From Montifringilla adamsi (Eukaryota > Chordata > Aves > Passeriformes > Passeridae), in NCBI GenBank assembly GCA_017590115.1, contig JAGGNK010011114.1:5075733-5139732 (forward strand): a stretch of DNA of 64,000 bases. Reading direction: 5' to 3'. The notes beneath the pieces were generated by a model that worked only from the letters and a program-made list of their open reading frames with translations, was not told where the DNA came from and did not search any database. Below are positions 44,266 to 55,555 of the stretch, one piece after another. The translations under genes were made by a program, and so were the position numbers. Each line of letters opens with the position of its first letter. The stretch's first letter is position 1.

Positions 44266-45715
44266 AATTGAACACCTTGCCTGGACTATCAGACAACCCA
44301 TCTGCAATAGGACTCCTGAGGGTGGAAGAGCAATGAGTACCAATTGCCACTTCAACAGTGCATCGCCAACAGTATAGAAAAACGCAAGATGCTGTGATTC
44401 CCATCCACAAGATGATCTGTGTCCTGGAGGGCTAAGGGTTGGTCAGGAAAACCCACTCACCCTTCAACAGCCCTATTTGGCCTGTGTGCAAATCTGAAGG
44501 AGAATGGAGATTGACTGTGGACTATCATGCCTTAAATGAAGGGTCTCTACCATTGAGTACTGCTGTGCTGGACGTGCTGGAGCTCCAGTACAAGCTGGAC
44601 TCCAAGGCAGCAAAGTGGTATGCCACTATTGACATTGCCAATACATTTTTCTCCATTCCTTTGGCAGCAGAATGAAGGCCTCAGTTTGCCTTCATGTGGA
44701 GGGGAGTGCAGTACAGTACACCTGGAACCGATTGCCCCAGGGGTGGAAACACAGTCCTACCATCTGCCATGGGCTGATTCAGACTGCACTAGAAAAGGGT
44801 GAGGCTCCAGAACATTGGCAGTGCATCAATGACATCATTGTGTGGGGGAACATGGCAGCAGAATTGTTTGAGAAAGGAGAGAAAATCATCCAGATTCTCT
44901 TGAAACCTGGTTTCACCATCAAGAAGAGCAAAGTTAAGGGACCTGTTTGAGAGATCCAGTTCCTGGGAGTAAAGTGGCAAGATGGGCGGCATCAGATTCC
45001 CACCAATATCATCAAAAAGATCACAGCTATGTCTCCACCAACCAATAAAAAGGAAATGCAAGCTTTCCTAGGTGCCATAGGCTTTTGGAGAATGCATATT
45101 CCTGAGTACAGTTAGATCGTGAGCCCTCTCTACCTGGTCACCCACATGAAGAACACTTTCCACTGCGGCCCTGAACAACAAAAAGCCTTTGCCCAGATCA
45201 AGCAGGAGATCACTCGTGCAGTAGCCCTTGGCTCAGTCAGGACAGGATCACATGTGAAGAGCGTGGTCTACTCTGCAGCTGGGAGCCATGGTTTGTCCTG
45301 GAGCCTTTGGCAGAAGGTGCCTGGGGAGACTCGAGGTCCACCACTAGGATTTTGGAGACCAAGTTACAGATGGTCTGAAGCCAACTACACCCCAAAAGAG
45401 AAGGAAATTTTAGCAGCCTATGAAGGAGTCCAAGATGCCTCAGATGTAATCAGCACTGAAGCACAACTCCTCCTGGCACCCCGACTACCAGTGCTGAGGG
45501 GGATGTTCAAAGCAAAGGTTCCCTCTACCCACCATGCCACCAATGCCACATGGAGTAAGTGGATTGCTCTCATCACTAAGCGCGCCCATATTGGAAAACT
45601 GAATTGCCCAGGGATTTTGACAATAATTACAAATTGGCCTGAAGGTGAAAACTTTGGTCTCATGGATGAAGAGGAACAAGAGCAAGTGACACATGCTGAA
45701 GAATCCCCACCATAG
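44266..45715 (+). pseudogene. pol: Reverse transcriptase of ERVL A
   Basis: Fingers: WRLTVDYHALN near 44510, then TIDIANTFFSIPL (first catalytic Asp). Palm: NRLPQGWKHSPTICHGLIQ near 44730. The YVDD motif appears as CINDIIVWG, so the first Asp of the pair is Asn. The thumb and connection run through QKAFAQIKQEI (45185) and PKEKEILAAYEG (45400). Stops at 44673 and 44948 lie in frame. The domain order and these motifs resemble the ERVL pol family (class III). Confidence 0.9.
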
Positions 45716-46190
45716 AACCAACTGCCAGCAGAAGAAACACATTGCGCTGTTTTTACTGATGATTCTTGTTGCATTGTAGGGATGAAACAAAAGGGGAAAG
45801 CAGCTATATGGAGCCTCACATGACCAGTTGCAGAAGCTACTGAAGGAGAATGTGGATCAAGTCAACTTGCTGAACTCAAAGTCATTCAACTGGCCCTGGA
45901 CATTGCAGAAAGAGACAAGTGGGCAAAGCTATACCTTTATACCGATTCGTGGATGGTAGACAGTGCTCTGTGGGGATGGCTGGAGAAGTAGAAAATGGCT
46001 CATTGGCAGCCTAGAGGAAAACCAAACTGGGCTGCTGATGAGTGGAAAAGTATCGCTACCAGGGTAGAGAAACTATCTGTGAAAATCTGCCACGTAGATG
46101 CCCATGTCCCCAAGAGTAGAGCCTATGAGGAGCACCAAAACAATGAGCAGGCAGATCAGGCTGCAAAGATAGAGGTGTCAAAGATAGACC
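45716..46190 (+). pseudogene. pol: RNase H of ERVL A
   Basis: It starts VFTDDSCC (expected TDGS; Gly changed to Asp), then QLAELKVIQLAL (Glu) and LYTDSWMV (Asp). HVDAHVPKSRA near 46110 carries the final His. A TAG lies at 45988, where a Trp is expected. Parts are in one frame apart from stops. Confidence 0.83.
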
Positions 46191-46542
46191 TAGATTGGGG
46201 ACACAAGGGAGAATTGTTCCTACCTCAATGGGCCCATGATTCCTCAGGCCATCTGGGCAGTGATGCCACCTATAAGTGGGCACGAGACTGAGGGGTAGAT
46301 ATAACCATGGACAGTATTTCTCAGATTATCCATTACTGTGAGACACGTGCTGCCACCAAGCAGGCCAAGCTGTTGAAACTCCTATGGTATGGTGGGCGAT
46401 GGTCCAAATATAAGTATGGGGAGGCCTGGCAGATTGATTACATTACACTGCCCCAGACACGCCAAGGCAAGCGCTATGTACTCACAGTGGTAGAAGCCAC
46501 CACTGGATGGCTGGAGACCTACCCTGTGCCTCACACTCTGGC

Positions 46543-46951
46543 CCATAATGTGGCCCCAGCTCTCTGGTCAGAGAGAGCAGCAGGCACAACTTTCCCAGGC
46601 ATTGTCCTGGGGAAGGCTGTGAGAAGATCGGAGAAAAGAATGATAAACAATTCTTATCTTCACTTGCTGCACCTGTTGTTGTGAACATGTGGAATGTGTT
46701 ATGGAGATTTGTTTACCAAAGGGTGATATCTTAATTGGCCACTAGTGATGATGTTTGGATTCAATTGGCCAATCTGGTCTGTATCGGACTGTCTGCAAAG
46801 GCGATGAGTTTCTTAATAAGCATAGCATAGCATAGCATAGTATAGTATAGTATAGCATAGTATAGTATAGTAAAGCGATTGATCAGCCTTCTGGAATCAT
46901 GGAGTCAATGCTAATTATTACCCGGCAGGGACCCATGCTACCACACCATAA
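46543..46951 (+). mobile_element. Solo LTR in ERVL integrase, with 6-bp target duplication
   Basis: The LTR itself is 46549-46945 (397 bp), starting TGTGG and ending CCACA. CCATAA flanks it at 46543-46548 and 46946-46951. A six-base duplication points to an ERVK-type integrase. It contains a pentanucleotide array at 46821-46872. Confidence 0.92.
46821..46872. repeat. (CATAG/TATAG)n array
   Basis: About ten five-base units near the transcription start/poly(A) part of the solo LTR. Arrays like this are typical of a songbird LTR family as I recall it. Confidence 0.85.
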
Positions 46952-47625
46952 CACCATTCTAGGCCTGGAAAAGCAAGTCCTTTGGAGGCATGGTACCCTT
47001 GAGACGATTGAGTCAGACAATGGCACTCATTTCAAGAACAGCCTTATCAATACCTGGGCTAGGGAACATGGCATTGACTGGGTGTACCGTATCCCCTACC
47101 ATGCACCAGCTGCAGGCAAAGTGGAGAGGTACAGTGGACTGCTAAAAACCACCTTGAAAGCATTGGGTGGGGGATTTTACAAAAATTGGGAGTTGCATCT
47201 AGCAAAGGCCACCTGGTTAGTTAACACCCAAGGCTCTACTAACCGATCAGGCCCTGCCCAGTCTGTGTCCCTGCATACAGTAGACGGTGACAAAGTCCCA
47301 GTGATGCATGTCAGAGGTTTGTTAGGGAAGACAGTGTGGATCAATTCTGCCTTGAGTACAGACAAACTCATCCTTGGCATTGTCCTTGCTCAGGGACCAG
47401 GGTGCACATGGTGGATAATGCAGAAAGATGGAACAACATGATGTGTACCTCAGGGAGATCTGATTGTTGGGTGAGAACCATATGTACATATCACTGCTGA
47501 ATGTCACTGTCATTGTCTGTATATACCTGTATACTGTGTGTGTATATATATATTTATATGTATGTATAATGTATGTGTTTGTAGAGTTAGAATATATATT
47601 AGTTCTGGTAATAAGCTGGTGATAT

Positions 47626-47642
47626 GGGGATAAGGGGTGGAA
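47626..47642 (+). promoter_or_regulatory. ERVL A polypurine tract
   Basis: GGGGATAAGGGGTGGAA, identical to the tract at 14611. Confidence 0.88.
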
Positions 47643-48287
47643 TGTCCTAGGGTGACTTTATGATGCTTGTATCCCCAATCGTCTGTTCTTTTTATGCTGG
47701 ATATTAAGTTTTGCACCTTTAAAACTGGTTCCGAGAGTGATGGGGGAAAGAGAAGGAGCATGGAGTTTGTTATCAGAAAACTGCACTTGCTCCCCTGCAT
47801 CCTACTCCTGGGCTGTGTTGTCTGCAGCACGGACAGACGGCTTTTTAGTTAGTTTTTAGCTAGCTGAGGCAGAGAAGTTCCCTGGACTCTGTTTTCTTTT
47901 TTCTTTCTCTTGGAACTCTTTAAACCTGCTTTGGATTGAACACCCAGAAGACCCCTGGGAGCTCACACCTGTGGCCCACCGGGCCAGGCCTGGGCTGTGA
48001 CATTTCCAACACCAGAGGGACTGATAACAGACTGGGTGAGCCGAGCTGCAACCCACAAAAAGGACTTTCAGAGTTTGTCATCTCTTCAGATTGGCAAGAG
48101 GTTTTATTGTTTAATATTGTTCAATTTTTGTGCTGATGAATGCTTTGCCTGTTAAATAAACAGGTTTTTTCCACTTTTCTCCAAGGAAATCTTTTCCCTA
48201 AACCAGTTGGGGGAGGGGCCACTTGAATTTGCTTTCTAGAGGAACCCCTTTGGAGGTTTTTTCTGAAATTTGACCTAAACCAGGAGA
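47643..48287 (+). mobile_element. 3' LTR of ERVL A
   Basis: It starts TGTCCTAG and ends CAGGAGA. AATAAA is near 48155. AGAGT follows at 48288-48292, matching the 5' flank. Confidence 0.88.
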
Positions 48288-48370
48288 AGAGTGTATCAAC
48301 AAAGCAATCTTGGTTCCTTTCTCTGATCTGAAAAAGAACACCATTATGGTCAAATGTTTCAACATATATG

Positions 48371-48993
48371 GACAAGTGTCAGAACCCAGGACATCCCTCT
48401 GGATGCCAAAATCCTGGCAGGGGCTTGGAGACCCTGGCAGGAAGCCAAAGACACTTGGGAATTTGATCTTGACCCATGGAACAAATTACCAACTTTATAT
48501 GAAGAATTACAAGTCACAAAAGTTTAAGTAGCATAACAGTAGCTGTCACAGGGTGAAAGGTGGAATTTTAAAGAATTTTACTATGGGGGTCTAGGGGGAC
48601 AAGATAGAGGGATTTGGGCTTTGTCCTGTCCTTCTTCCTTCTTCTTCCTAGCCTCCATCTTCTTGGTGATGGTGGCATTTTGGGATTGGTTTAGAGTAGA
48701 AAGTCACTGTCTAACATAGGTGATAGGTATTGGAAAATAACTGTAAATATTGAATACATAGTTTGTAGTATAAAAGACAACACCAGCCCCATGGGTGGGG
48801 AGTGTGCCTCAGACCGACCTGCAGAACAGAACTTGGCAGGCCAGAAAGAAAATGTTTAGATAAGAAATAATAAACAAACTTTAGAACGACAGCCGAAGAC
48901 TTCTGATTTCTTCTCAGACAGCTGGGTTGGGGAAAAAGACTTTTAACACACCTCTGGATCATCTCGACCAGAGAGAAAACCCCGAGAGACAAG
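48371..48993 (+). mobile_element. ERVK-type solo LTR H2 with 6-bp target duplication
   Basis: The LTR is 48377-48987 (611 bp), starting TGTCAGAACC. GACAAG lies at 48371-48376 and 48988-48993. Its terminal bases (CGAGA) depart from the usual CA. AATAATAAAC near 48866 is the poly(A) region. H1 (27393) is the same family. Confidence 0.78.
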
Positions 48994-49111
48994 TATATAA
49001 GGTTAAGTGCTACACCTCCATGACTAGACCGAGAAACATGGTGACCAATGCACTCTGTATCCAATATACAAGTATTTAGGTCAAAATTTTTATTTTTTCA
49101 CTTTCTTAAGA

Positions 49112-49129
49112 CCCTTTGGTTGGACACCA
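49112..49129 (-). promoter_or_regulatory. Possible primer-binding site left of the minus-strand LTR
   Basis: On minus TGGTGTCCAACCAAAGGG, a few bases from the LTR end at 49134. The first 11 bases resemble a Lys1,2-type site with two changes. An inverted repeat (TTTGGT/ACCAAA) makes a chance match possible. Confidence 0.4.
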
Positions 49130-49133
49130 AATT

Positions 49134-50073
49134 TGTCTTGGTTTAAGACAATTTACAGAGTGGGCAAAATAGCCAGTATGATACTCTCTGGTGAAAAAAA
49201 ATTATTTATTACAGAAAACTGGAAAAGTACTGGAGAAACTTATTAATTAGAAGTCTATTTTAATTTTAAGACAACTAGAAACAAAAATTCCCTATGTGAA
49301 AAACAGAGTTCCCTCTTTAGAATTTTTAAAAGTTTAATTAAGGAATAAAAAAAAAGGCGAAATATCTAGCGCTGGGGTGCTTTTGGAGAATGGCAATTAG
49401 GTTAAAATCATGTTCTCTATATACGGTTACATTGCTGGGGTTACATGCATATTCATTAGTTTATACATTATTCAAACATTCCTTTGAGTTTTCTGATCTT
49501 CCAGGAACTCTTTCGTTTGCTTTCAACCTCTGAGTTGTCTGCATAACATTCTGTAGATTAGGTCAATATATTTTATTTCTTCCAGAGGTTCCGTCCAGTT
49601 GTTGCACACTCCCTGATAACAAGTAGTTGATAAATCCTCTCTGGTGTTCTGGTTTCTGTCACTGTTATCTCTTGGAGAGGGTGATCTGCAGATGTGAGAA
49701 ACAGCATAATTGTTTTAGACCACTGTCTGAGTTAGTTACATAAAAGCATTTTTAACAATACATAGTCTCTATTTTAACATTTTGCTAACGTGTACAACAT
49801 AATATTTTAATCATACTACTATTTATATAAGCTATATGGTGCATACATAAATGAACACATTATACTATACCCAAAAGCAGTTAAAAAGTAAGTATAAATT
49901 CTACCATATCAAAAATACTTGTGATTAATAACAACATGTCCTGGATTAGGGCAAATCTGGGAGAAAACCTCCAAAGGGGGCTCCCCCAGAAAACAAACCC
50001 ACACAGCCCCTTTCTACATGCAAAAGCTAGCACATGAATGCAAAAGCCAATATTATATTGTCATTTATAACCA
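49134..50073 (-). mobile_element. LTR of minus-strand provirus C (about 940 bp)
   Basis: Right edge: on minus the polypurine tract AAGAAAAGAAAAAGAAGAAAA is followed by TGGTTATAAATG. Left edge: TGTCTTGG on plus. At 49937-50018 it contains an 82-bp minus-strand piece of ERVL LTR end (TGTCCTGGATTAGGGC start). TTTATTACAG near 49202 and AAAGTTTAATTAAGG near 49330 suggest two joined LTR parts. Confidence 0.6.
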
Positions 50074-50099
50074 TTTTCTTCTTTTTCTTTTCTTACTTT

Positions 50100-51080
50100 A
50101 TTTGGCTTGAGCTACAGTTTTTGAACCTTTGTGCTCTCAGCACACTGATACCTCTCGTAGATCCTAAGTGCCTTCTTTAGGTTCTTGTCATCTTTTGTTT
50201 TCTTTAACACCATAATCTTCTGCATTTCTCTTGAGGTTCCTTATTTGGAATTGGTGGGCATTGTTATTAATTGCATTCTTTGAACCACATAAATAATTAA
50301 TCGGATAAGACATGGAATTAAACATGGAAGAAAAATTAAACTTGTTATTCTACATAGCATTATAAACCCCACCTTTTTCCACGTGGATATTCTAAAAAAG
50401 TCTATCCACCACCCCTTATTCATTATACACTCTCACCTCTGAACTGGTACATGGGGTATTTTCCAGATGTTTTTGGCTATATCTAAAACTGCATCCCCAT
50501 TATCATCAATCTGTAGGCAACAATCAGATGTTAAACTTTCTGCAAACCCCTCCTTCTTCTAGCTAATCAATAGTCTAATGCTAACCGATTTTTATGTACT
50601 GCAGCTCTGGTTTGCCTTTGTTGGCTGACTATTAATTCCATGGCCCAAGCTTTTTCATTAGTTATGATTTCTACAACTGCTTGGAGTCTCATGATACGGT
50701 TTAGCATATATATAGGAGTACGATATCCCCAACTCTCATCTTGTGCCCAGGTGGCTAGGTGGCTGGACCGTATGTTTGTATTATTCATTCAGGAGGCCAC
50801 TCTTCCTCACCCCACTTTTGATATCTCCCACTTTTTCTGATTAATTATCTTTTGTCTCTTTTTAAGGCATCATAGAGTGGTATTCCTAAATTGTCTCCAT
50901 CTTGGTTTGCTAACAGGAAGAATCCTGGTCGTATGATTCCTAGAGTACAACTTCCTTTCTATAGGGGAGGAAGTTTTGGATAAGCCCTCTTCCCACATAT
51001 CCAGAATAAGCCATCTGATGATGTCCAGTGCTCTTTTCGGTGGTTATTTACATTTCCCCATAATTTAGATATTTCGGGGA
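50100..51080 (-). pseudogene. env: env transmembrane subunit of provirus C
   Basis: Minus frames give a long helix ([19 protein letters not shown], then [18 protein letters not shown], stop) near 50690-50570. A Cys pair in SDCCLQIDD near 50525 comes next, then a membrane span (FIMLCRITSLIFLPCLIPCL) in frame 50423-50241, ending in a short tail. Upstream, LGIIRPGFFLL near 50930 belongs to the subunit border region. Frameshifts separate the parts. A stop replaces the residue after LALDY. Confidence 0.78.
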
Positions 51081-51086
51081 TCCCAT

Positions 51087-51566
51087 TGTCCTAGGGTGAT
51101 GTTATGATGCTTGTATCCCCAGTCATTGTTCTGTTTATGCAGGACATTATGTTCTGTACCTTCAAGACTGGCTCTGAAGAGTGAAGCTTTGTTTTATTTT
51201 GTTATCAGTCTGCTCATTACCTAACAGTTGGCTGAACACAGAGACAGGGGCAGTACATAGTGCAGCTTTTGCTTTGGGCTCTTGCTTTTGCTTTGCTCTT
51301 GCTTTTGTTTCTGCTTATTAGTTTAACTAGGCAGTCCAAATTTTCCCCGGACTGTTTTTCTTTCCTTTCTTGGAACCATTCGAGCCTGCTCTGGACTGGG
51401 ACCTGGGAAACACCCAGAGTTTGCACTTTGTGGCCTGCAGCAGCCATTCCCACCACTGGAAGGACCGATAATAGAGCGACCACTCCCAGGAGAGACTTTC
51501 TGAATTTGTCATCTTTTTCAGAGTGGTGAAAGAGTGTTGTCATCCAGTATTGTTCATTTTGTGTGC
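51087..51566 (+). mobile_element. ERVL LTR fragment inside provirus C env
   Basis: It starts TGTCCTAGGG and matches the LTR at 14628 closely, down to GTTCATTTTGTGTG. It stops before the poly(A) signal and U5. It interrupts the env of provirus C. Confidence 0.85.
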
Positions 51567-52085
51567 GCAGGACACCCATAATGGGGGTTTCTTCCAGGGT
51601 TATTACACAGAAAAAGTTTAGTCTCTTTTTCATATTTACAATTCTTTTTTGTCTCCTGGGTCTGTAGCATCCCATGAACTCTCTCGCCTCGGCCAGTTCC
51701 CAAGCCCTCAGCCCTGGAAACGGCAGTAACTACTTACCATAGAGTAGGTCCTCCTGGGGGCAAAAGGACAGACTCCCAAATGGACTTCTGTGTTGCAACT
51801 TCCCCTGTCCCCTCACTGGCTTGGCATCCCTGGTGGCCACCCCCCTTCCTCTGGAAACCAGTCCACTCTTCCCAGCCCTTCGCTCCGCCTCTGACCCCTT
51901 CCCCTTCTTAAGCTGCCTGCTCCATGTGGTTGTCCTCTTTTCATCTGGGTTCCCTCTGGCCACATGTGATACTTTGCTGGAATAAAATCTTGCAAAAAGA
52001 GCCTTTATTGCCTCTATCACTGAGCCAGCTGCAGTGAATGTTGAGTGGAGGTGTGACTGCGTTGCTTGAATGTTAACTCAACTTG
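51567..52085. other. Unrecognised insert in provirus C env
   Basis: GC-richer than its surroundings (51780-51960) with an AATAAAA at 51981 and a poly(A)-site-like context. It could be an LTR or processed sequence. The minus-strand frame 52020-51730 is basic and shows no known domain. Confidence 0.4.
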
Positions 52086-52984
52086 CTTTTCAACAGGAGA
52101 GGTTTTTGGGAACAGATATTAGGCAGCAGCACCTACCATTCTAACACCTGCATTTTCACTGGGTCCGATATTGTATTGGGTTTTCAGGGATTCACCATTT
52201 GGAAGTTCTGTTATAGACTTTATATCTTTTACAGGATGTTTGTCCTATGTTATCTAAGAATTCTTTTCCCAAACACCAGAGGCACTCGTCTCCTATTATT
52301 TCTGAACTTAATATTCACCCCTCTGGTCAGTTTTCTCCTTTCATGTTGGTTCTATTATATTTGAGGAGTTCCGCCAGGCCTAGGCTGCTACCTTTCTATG
52401 GCCACTCTTCAGACATTAAAGCCCCCCCAATATACCCAGCAGTTGGTAACATTCAGTTCTTTGCTGATTCTTTCTCCCAGATCTACAAACAAATTCTTCC
52501 TTAACCTTGGGATTTCTATCTCATTTTCTATTTGTTGTTTGAGTTTTGTATAAAAATCTTCACATGGAGTTGGCTCTGGGTTGGATTGCTGTATCTGCTT
52601 TCTTTGCCTGCCTATTGTTCATTTTTGTACCAAATCTCGTATCAAATCTTCTTTTTTCCATTCTTGAGTCTGACCCTGGAGAAACAAACCCGTTTGTCTC
52701 CTTGTGGGCATCCATGTTTTGACCCCAGAATTTTCGTAACCCCATACTTTTGGCCATTTTCTAGGGAGGTGTCTACTTTGGATGAATTATAAACAGTGGT
52801 GGCGGAGGGAGGTATGAAAACTAAAATAAGAACCTTGAGGTTTTCCATGGTTAAGTGGTCTGTAGCAACGGTGGCATGGATCATCCAGATTCCCAAGAGG
52901 GATGAGACTATAAAGGAGTAATAGGAGCCCAGTATAATGTGTACCCCCACCTTCCATGCCTGATGGGACTGCTGCCCACAGCAT
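52086..52984 (-). pseudogene. env: Probable env surface subunit of provirus C
   Basis: A frame starting near 52944 has a hydrophobic leader (GLLLLLYSLIPLG in one frame), DDPCHRCYRPLNH, then a hydrophilic body with WGQNMDAHK and Asn-rich stretches. It is broken into several frames. Assignment as surface subunit rests on the leader, the Cys content and the position before the transmembrane subunit, not on a recognised motif. Confidence 0.45.
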
Positions 52985-53149
52985 GTAAGTATGACCTTCT
53001 CAGTGGCGAGTATAGTGGTTAATCTGGTCTTGCCTCCTTATCGCTTTACCACAAAATTATCTATGTCACCTACTTTTCTTATATTGTGATTCTTTACTGT
53101 TCCTTCATCAGCCAGCACTTCTTTATTTCACTTGCAGAATAGGGTCTTA

Positions 53150-53431
53150 TTACCTTCTCATCATATGGAGTTGTTGTCTGCACTCACAATATGGTCCCTG
53201 CTTTTGATTTACGACAGCTTCCCACTTAGCTTCCAATAGCTCGTGAGTATTGGGGAGCCTCTATTTAACTCCACAACAAAGTGTTAGAATTGGTACTTGC
53301 TCTCTATTTGTGTTTGAACTTTTCTCTTTCTCTTGACAAATTTTGCAACATGCTTGCCGCCTGGGAGAGCTACAACGCCAGAGCTGGCCAGAATTTTCAC
53401 ACTGACATTGTACACAACTTGAGTGTCCCAT
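53150..53431 (-). pseudogene. Cys-rich ORF, third copy (provirus C)
   Basis: A 94-codon frame from ATG (53431) to TAA (53150) with one internal TAG, where a Trp is likely. It reads MGHSSCVQCQC, LWRCSSPRRQACCKIC, then ILTLCCGV, LPNTHELLEAKWE and a basic end (MMRR). The spacing of RRQxxCxxC, ILxLxC, LPxT and WE follows the copies in elements G and F. It lacks their first 90-100 residues. After the stop the sequence is TAATAAGA, where the others have TAATGGGA, so a gag start may have been lost. Function unknown. Confidence 0.65.
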
Positions 53432-53559
53432 TCTAGGGTGCTTTAAGCAGGGTATGTGACCAGGAATAAATCTGGAAGATGTCTCCGCTGAGACAGCTAA
53501 TAGTTCTTCTTTTTGCAGGTCACATGTGTAAGTCTCTGTCCGAAATTTCTCTCATTTGC

Positions 53560-54488
53560 CTCATGATCGTTGTGAAAAGGACAGAAACTGGGACCACCAA
53601 AAAAAGAGAAGGATCCTGTTTGGAGTTCTAGTCCTACTTGAATGGTTGCCCACCAAGATCCTGAGGCCTGAGCAAAACTTGTGGCTTGTCAAGCTATTGT
53701 CTGCAGGTGTGTTTGCCATATCACATGGACCACTGAACTTACTGAAAGAAGAAGGGGGCACTTTGCCCTTTCTTTGCCTGTGCCTGCTTTCTGCAACAAT
53801 AGCTCTGGAATTTCCTCACCTCTCGGCTTGGCTGGACTTTTTTTGGGTAACTTCTGGTGGTCCCCGTGGAAGACCCTTCATCTGTGTTTTACAACCACCG
53901 TGATGGATGGACTGAGATGGGGGAAGCTTCTCCCTCAAGGACTGAGACATGAAACCCCTATATGGACAAGCTCCCCTTTCCTCCCAAGGACTGAGACTGA
54001 AACCATCTAACCTGGGGGAGGTGTGAGGGGGAGACGAGCTGACCAAACCGAGATGTTTGCCTGCAGGTTGTGACCACTGGACCAAGAAGACAACAGTTCT
54101 CGCCCATTGCTGAGAACATGGACTATTGTATCTGTTTCCCCCTCCTTCGTATTTTTCAATAGTTATCATAATAAAAAACACTGAGTTAGCTAGAGATTTT
54201 GAGATCTCCCCTGATGTGACTACGAGAAGCTTCGTTCACTGGACTATGAAGGACTACGTCATTCCACGTTTGGTAGCTATATACCTTCCTTTTCTCTCCC
54301 CTCTCTTTTTCCTTATTCTTTCCCTTTTTCCTCAATCCCCCTCCCTAATGCATTTTGCTGTGGTCATTCAATAAAGGTACATTTGTTCTTGATTATCACT
54401 GCAAACCCCCTTGTCATGTCGGTTTTTGCACCCTGAGATCAGTAAAATGAACCATCACGAAGCCCGTTCGTAAGGACAGATCGTGACA
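53560..54488 (+). mobile_element. LTR related to the LTR piece of element G
   Basis: The part 54200-54488 matches 26323-26640 in reverse orientation (GAGATCTCCCCTGA, GGTAGCTATA and TGTCATGTC-like strings) and ends ATCGTGACA. AATAAAG is at 54371. The left border is a guess. Confidence 0.55.
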
Positions 54489-54771
54489 ACATGCAAAAGG
54501 CAAAAAACTCTAGGATCACTTATGGATCTGGTGTTTGTTAATCTATATATCCCTGATCCCCCACTTGGGGAGGTAGTAAATTACCTCCCTGGAGTTTGGA
54601 AAGCCTCTGGCCCTTGGGAATACAAAATAATTGATAAAACCCACAGGGAACTCCCTCTCAGTCTGGATTGATGTGCGATTGCTCATAGTTTACTTGCCAC
54701 ATAGAGCTCATGCATTTAGTTTTAGGGTAATTTTCAGTCCTTCTGTGGAAGTTACAATCCTCCAGTCATGG
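54489..54771 (+). pseudogene. Retroviral internal remnant, unassigned
   Basis: A short frame (54483-54671) reads PPLGEVVNYLPGVWKASGPW and then breaks. It lies between an LTR end and the 5' LTR of provirus L. No primer-binding site follows the LTR, so it is probably an old joined fragment, perhaps env. Confidence 0.35.
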
Positions 54772-55253
54772 TGATAGTAAAAGATTTTAAAATCATAGAA
54801 AATTCGGGGAGTTAGAAAGAAAGTTAGGCTTAGTAGGCCCTGGGAAAATGTTAAGGGTAGGCCCTGGGAAATGTTAGGCCTTGTGTTTGCTAGATCATGT
54901 GAAACTGCACCTGTGTAATCAGTATATGATAAATGATATAATTGTTAGATGTGATGATTGTTTAATAATTAGATATAATTATTGTTTAATCGTAAGAAGA
55001 ATCACGAGAAACTATGTTAGGGGTTTGAGGGCGATCACGAGAAATTCATGCTTGGATGAAATCAATGTATACAATAGAACAATGTAAGTTTAATAATTAA
55101 TATGTAAGTTATATAATGATAGAATATAAACATGTTCAGCGCGAAACCATGTCGGAGTCAGATTTGGCTCTGTACACCCTTGACACCCAGAGCTCTTCAA
55201 TAAAAGCACCTGCATATAATCATTCTGTGATTATGTGTTCCTGAACGCTAACA
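54772..55253 (+). mobile_element. 5' LTR of provirus L (482 bp)
   Basis: It starts TGATAGTAAAAG and ends GCTAACA. AATAAAAG at about 55199 is the poly(A) signal. The matching 3' copy differs by a few substitutions and small indels over 260 bp. Confidence 0.88.
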
Positions 55254-55257
55254 TTTT

Positions 55258-55276
55258 TGACGACCCTAGACGGGAC
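55258..55276 (+). promoter_or_regulatory. Primer-binding site of provirus L, tRNA-Arg-like
   Basis: TGACGACCCTAGACGGGAC, four bases after the LTR. Allowing one inserted base and two changes it fits the 3' end of another tRNA-Arg as I recall it. Confidence 0.5.
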
Positions 55277-55555
55277 CCTGTGAGAGCTGCTGAGGACCCC
55301 GCGACCCGATCATGCTTCAGCCGGCACCAAGGGATTCTTGGGGAGCCCATCGGCGCCACAACCCCCTGCTGCTCACAATGTCCCCCCTGGAAATGTAAGG
55401 TGCTTTTACTCTGGTCTGGTTGCCTGCCAATAAGACGCAGTGAAAGTTACACTTGGTGGGGCTAAGGAATTCCTGGTGGTATTGCCTAGCACCGTCCGTT
55501 AGACAATCGCAAAAGCTTTGCAGGGTTGGCATTTGTGGTGTATTGTAGCTGTAAT

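Larger units (their letters stand above)
46191..47441 (+). pseudogene. pol: Integrase of ERVL A, split by a solo LTR
   Basis: Zinc-binding part: QWAHDSSGHLG (His pair) and CETRAATKQ near 46340. Core: WQIDYITLP (Asp) near 46430, ESDNGTHF (Asp) near 47008 and AAGKVERYS (Glu) near 47115, so the D-D-E set is intact. The 397-bp LTR at 46549-46945 plus its 6-bp duplication interrupts the core between the two Asp. The C-terminal part is open to 47441. No dUTPase domain follows; only about 200 bp lie between the stop and the polypurine tract. Confidence 0.9.
34480..48287 (+). mobile_element. ERVL provirus A, near full length, with nested insertions
   Basis: A 5' LTR (34480-35147), Lys-type primer-binding site, leader, gag, protease, RT, RNase H, integrase, polypurine tract and 3' LTR (47643-48287) are all present in order. 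AGAGT flanks both ends (34475-34479 and 48288-48292), a fitting 5-bp target duplication. Removing provirus B and the solo LTR in integrase leaves about 6.8 kb. The LTRs differ at many sites, so the insertion is not recent. There is no env, and no dUTPase after integrase. Confidence 0.92.

Noticed and set aside
46821..46872. Short direct repeats as a possible CRISPR array
   Set aside because: Units are five bases without spacers, inside an LTR of a vertebrate genome; it is a microsatellite.
51730..52020. Basic 96-codon minus frame as a new gene
   Set aside because: It lies in an unassigned insert with a plus-strand poly(A)-like site, shows no domain, and overlapping frames are also open.
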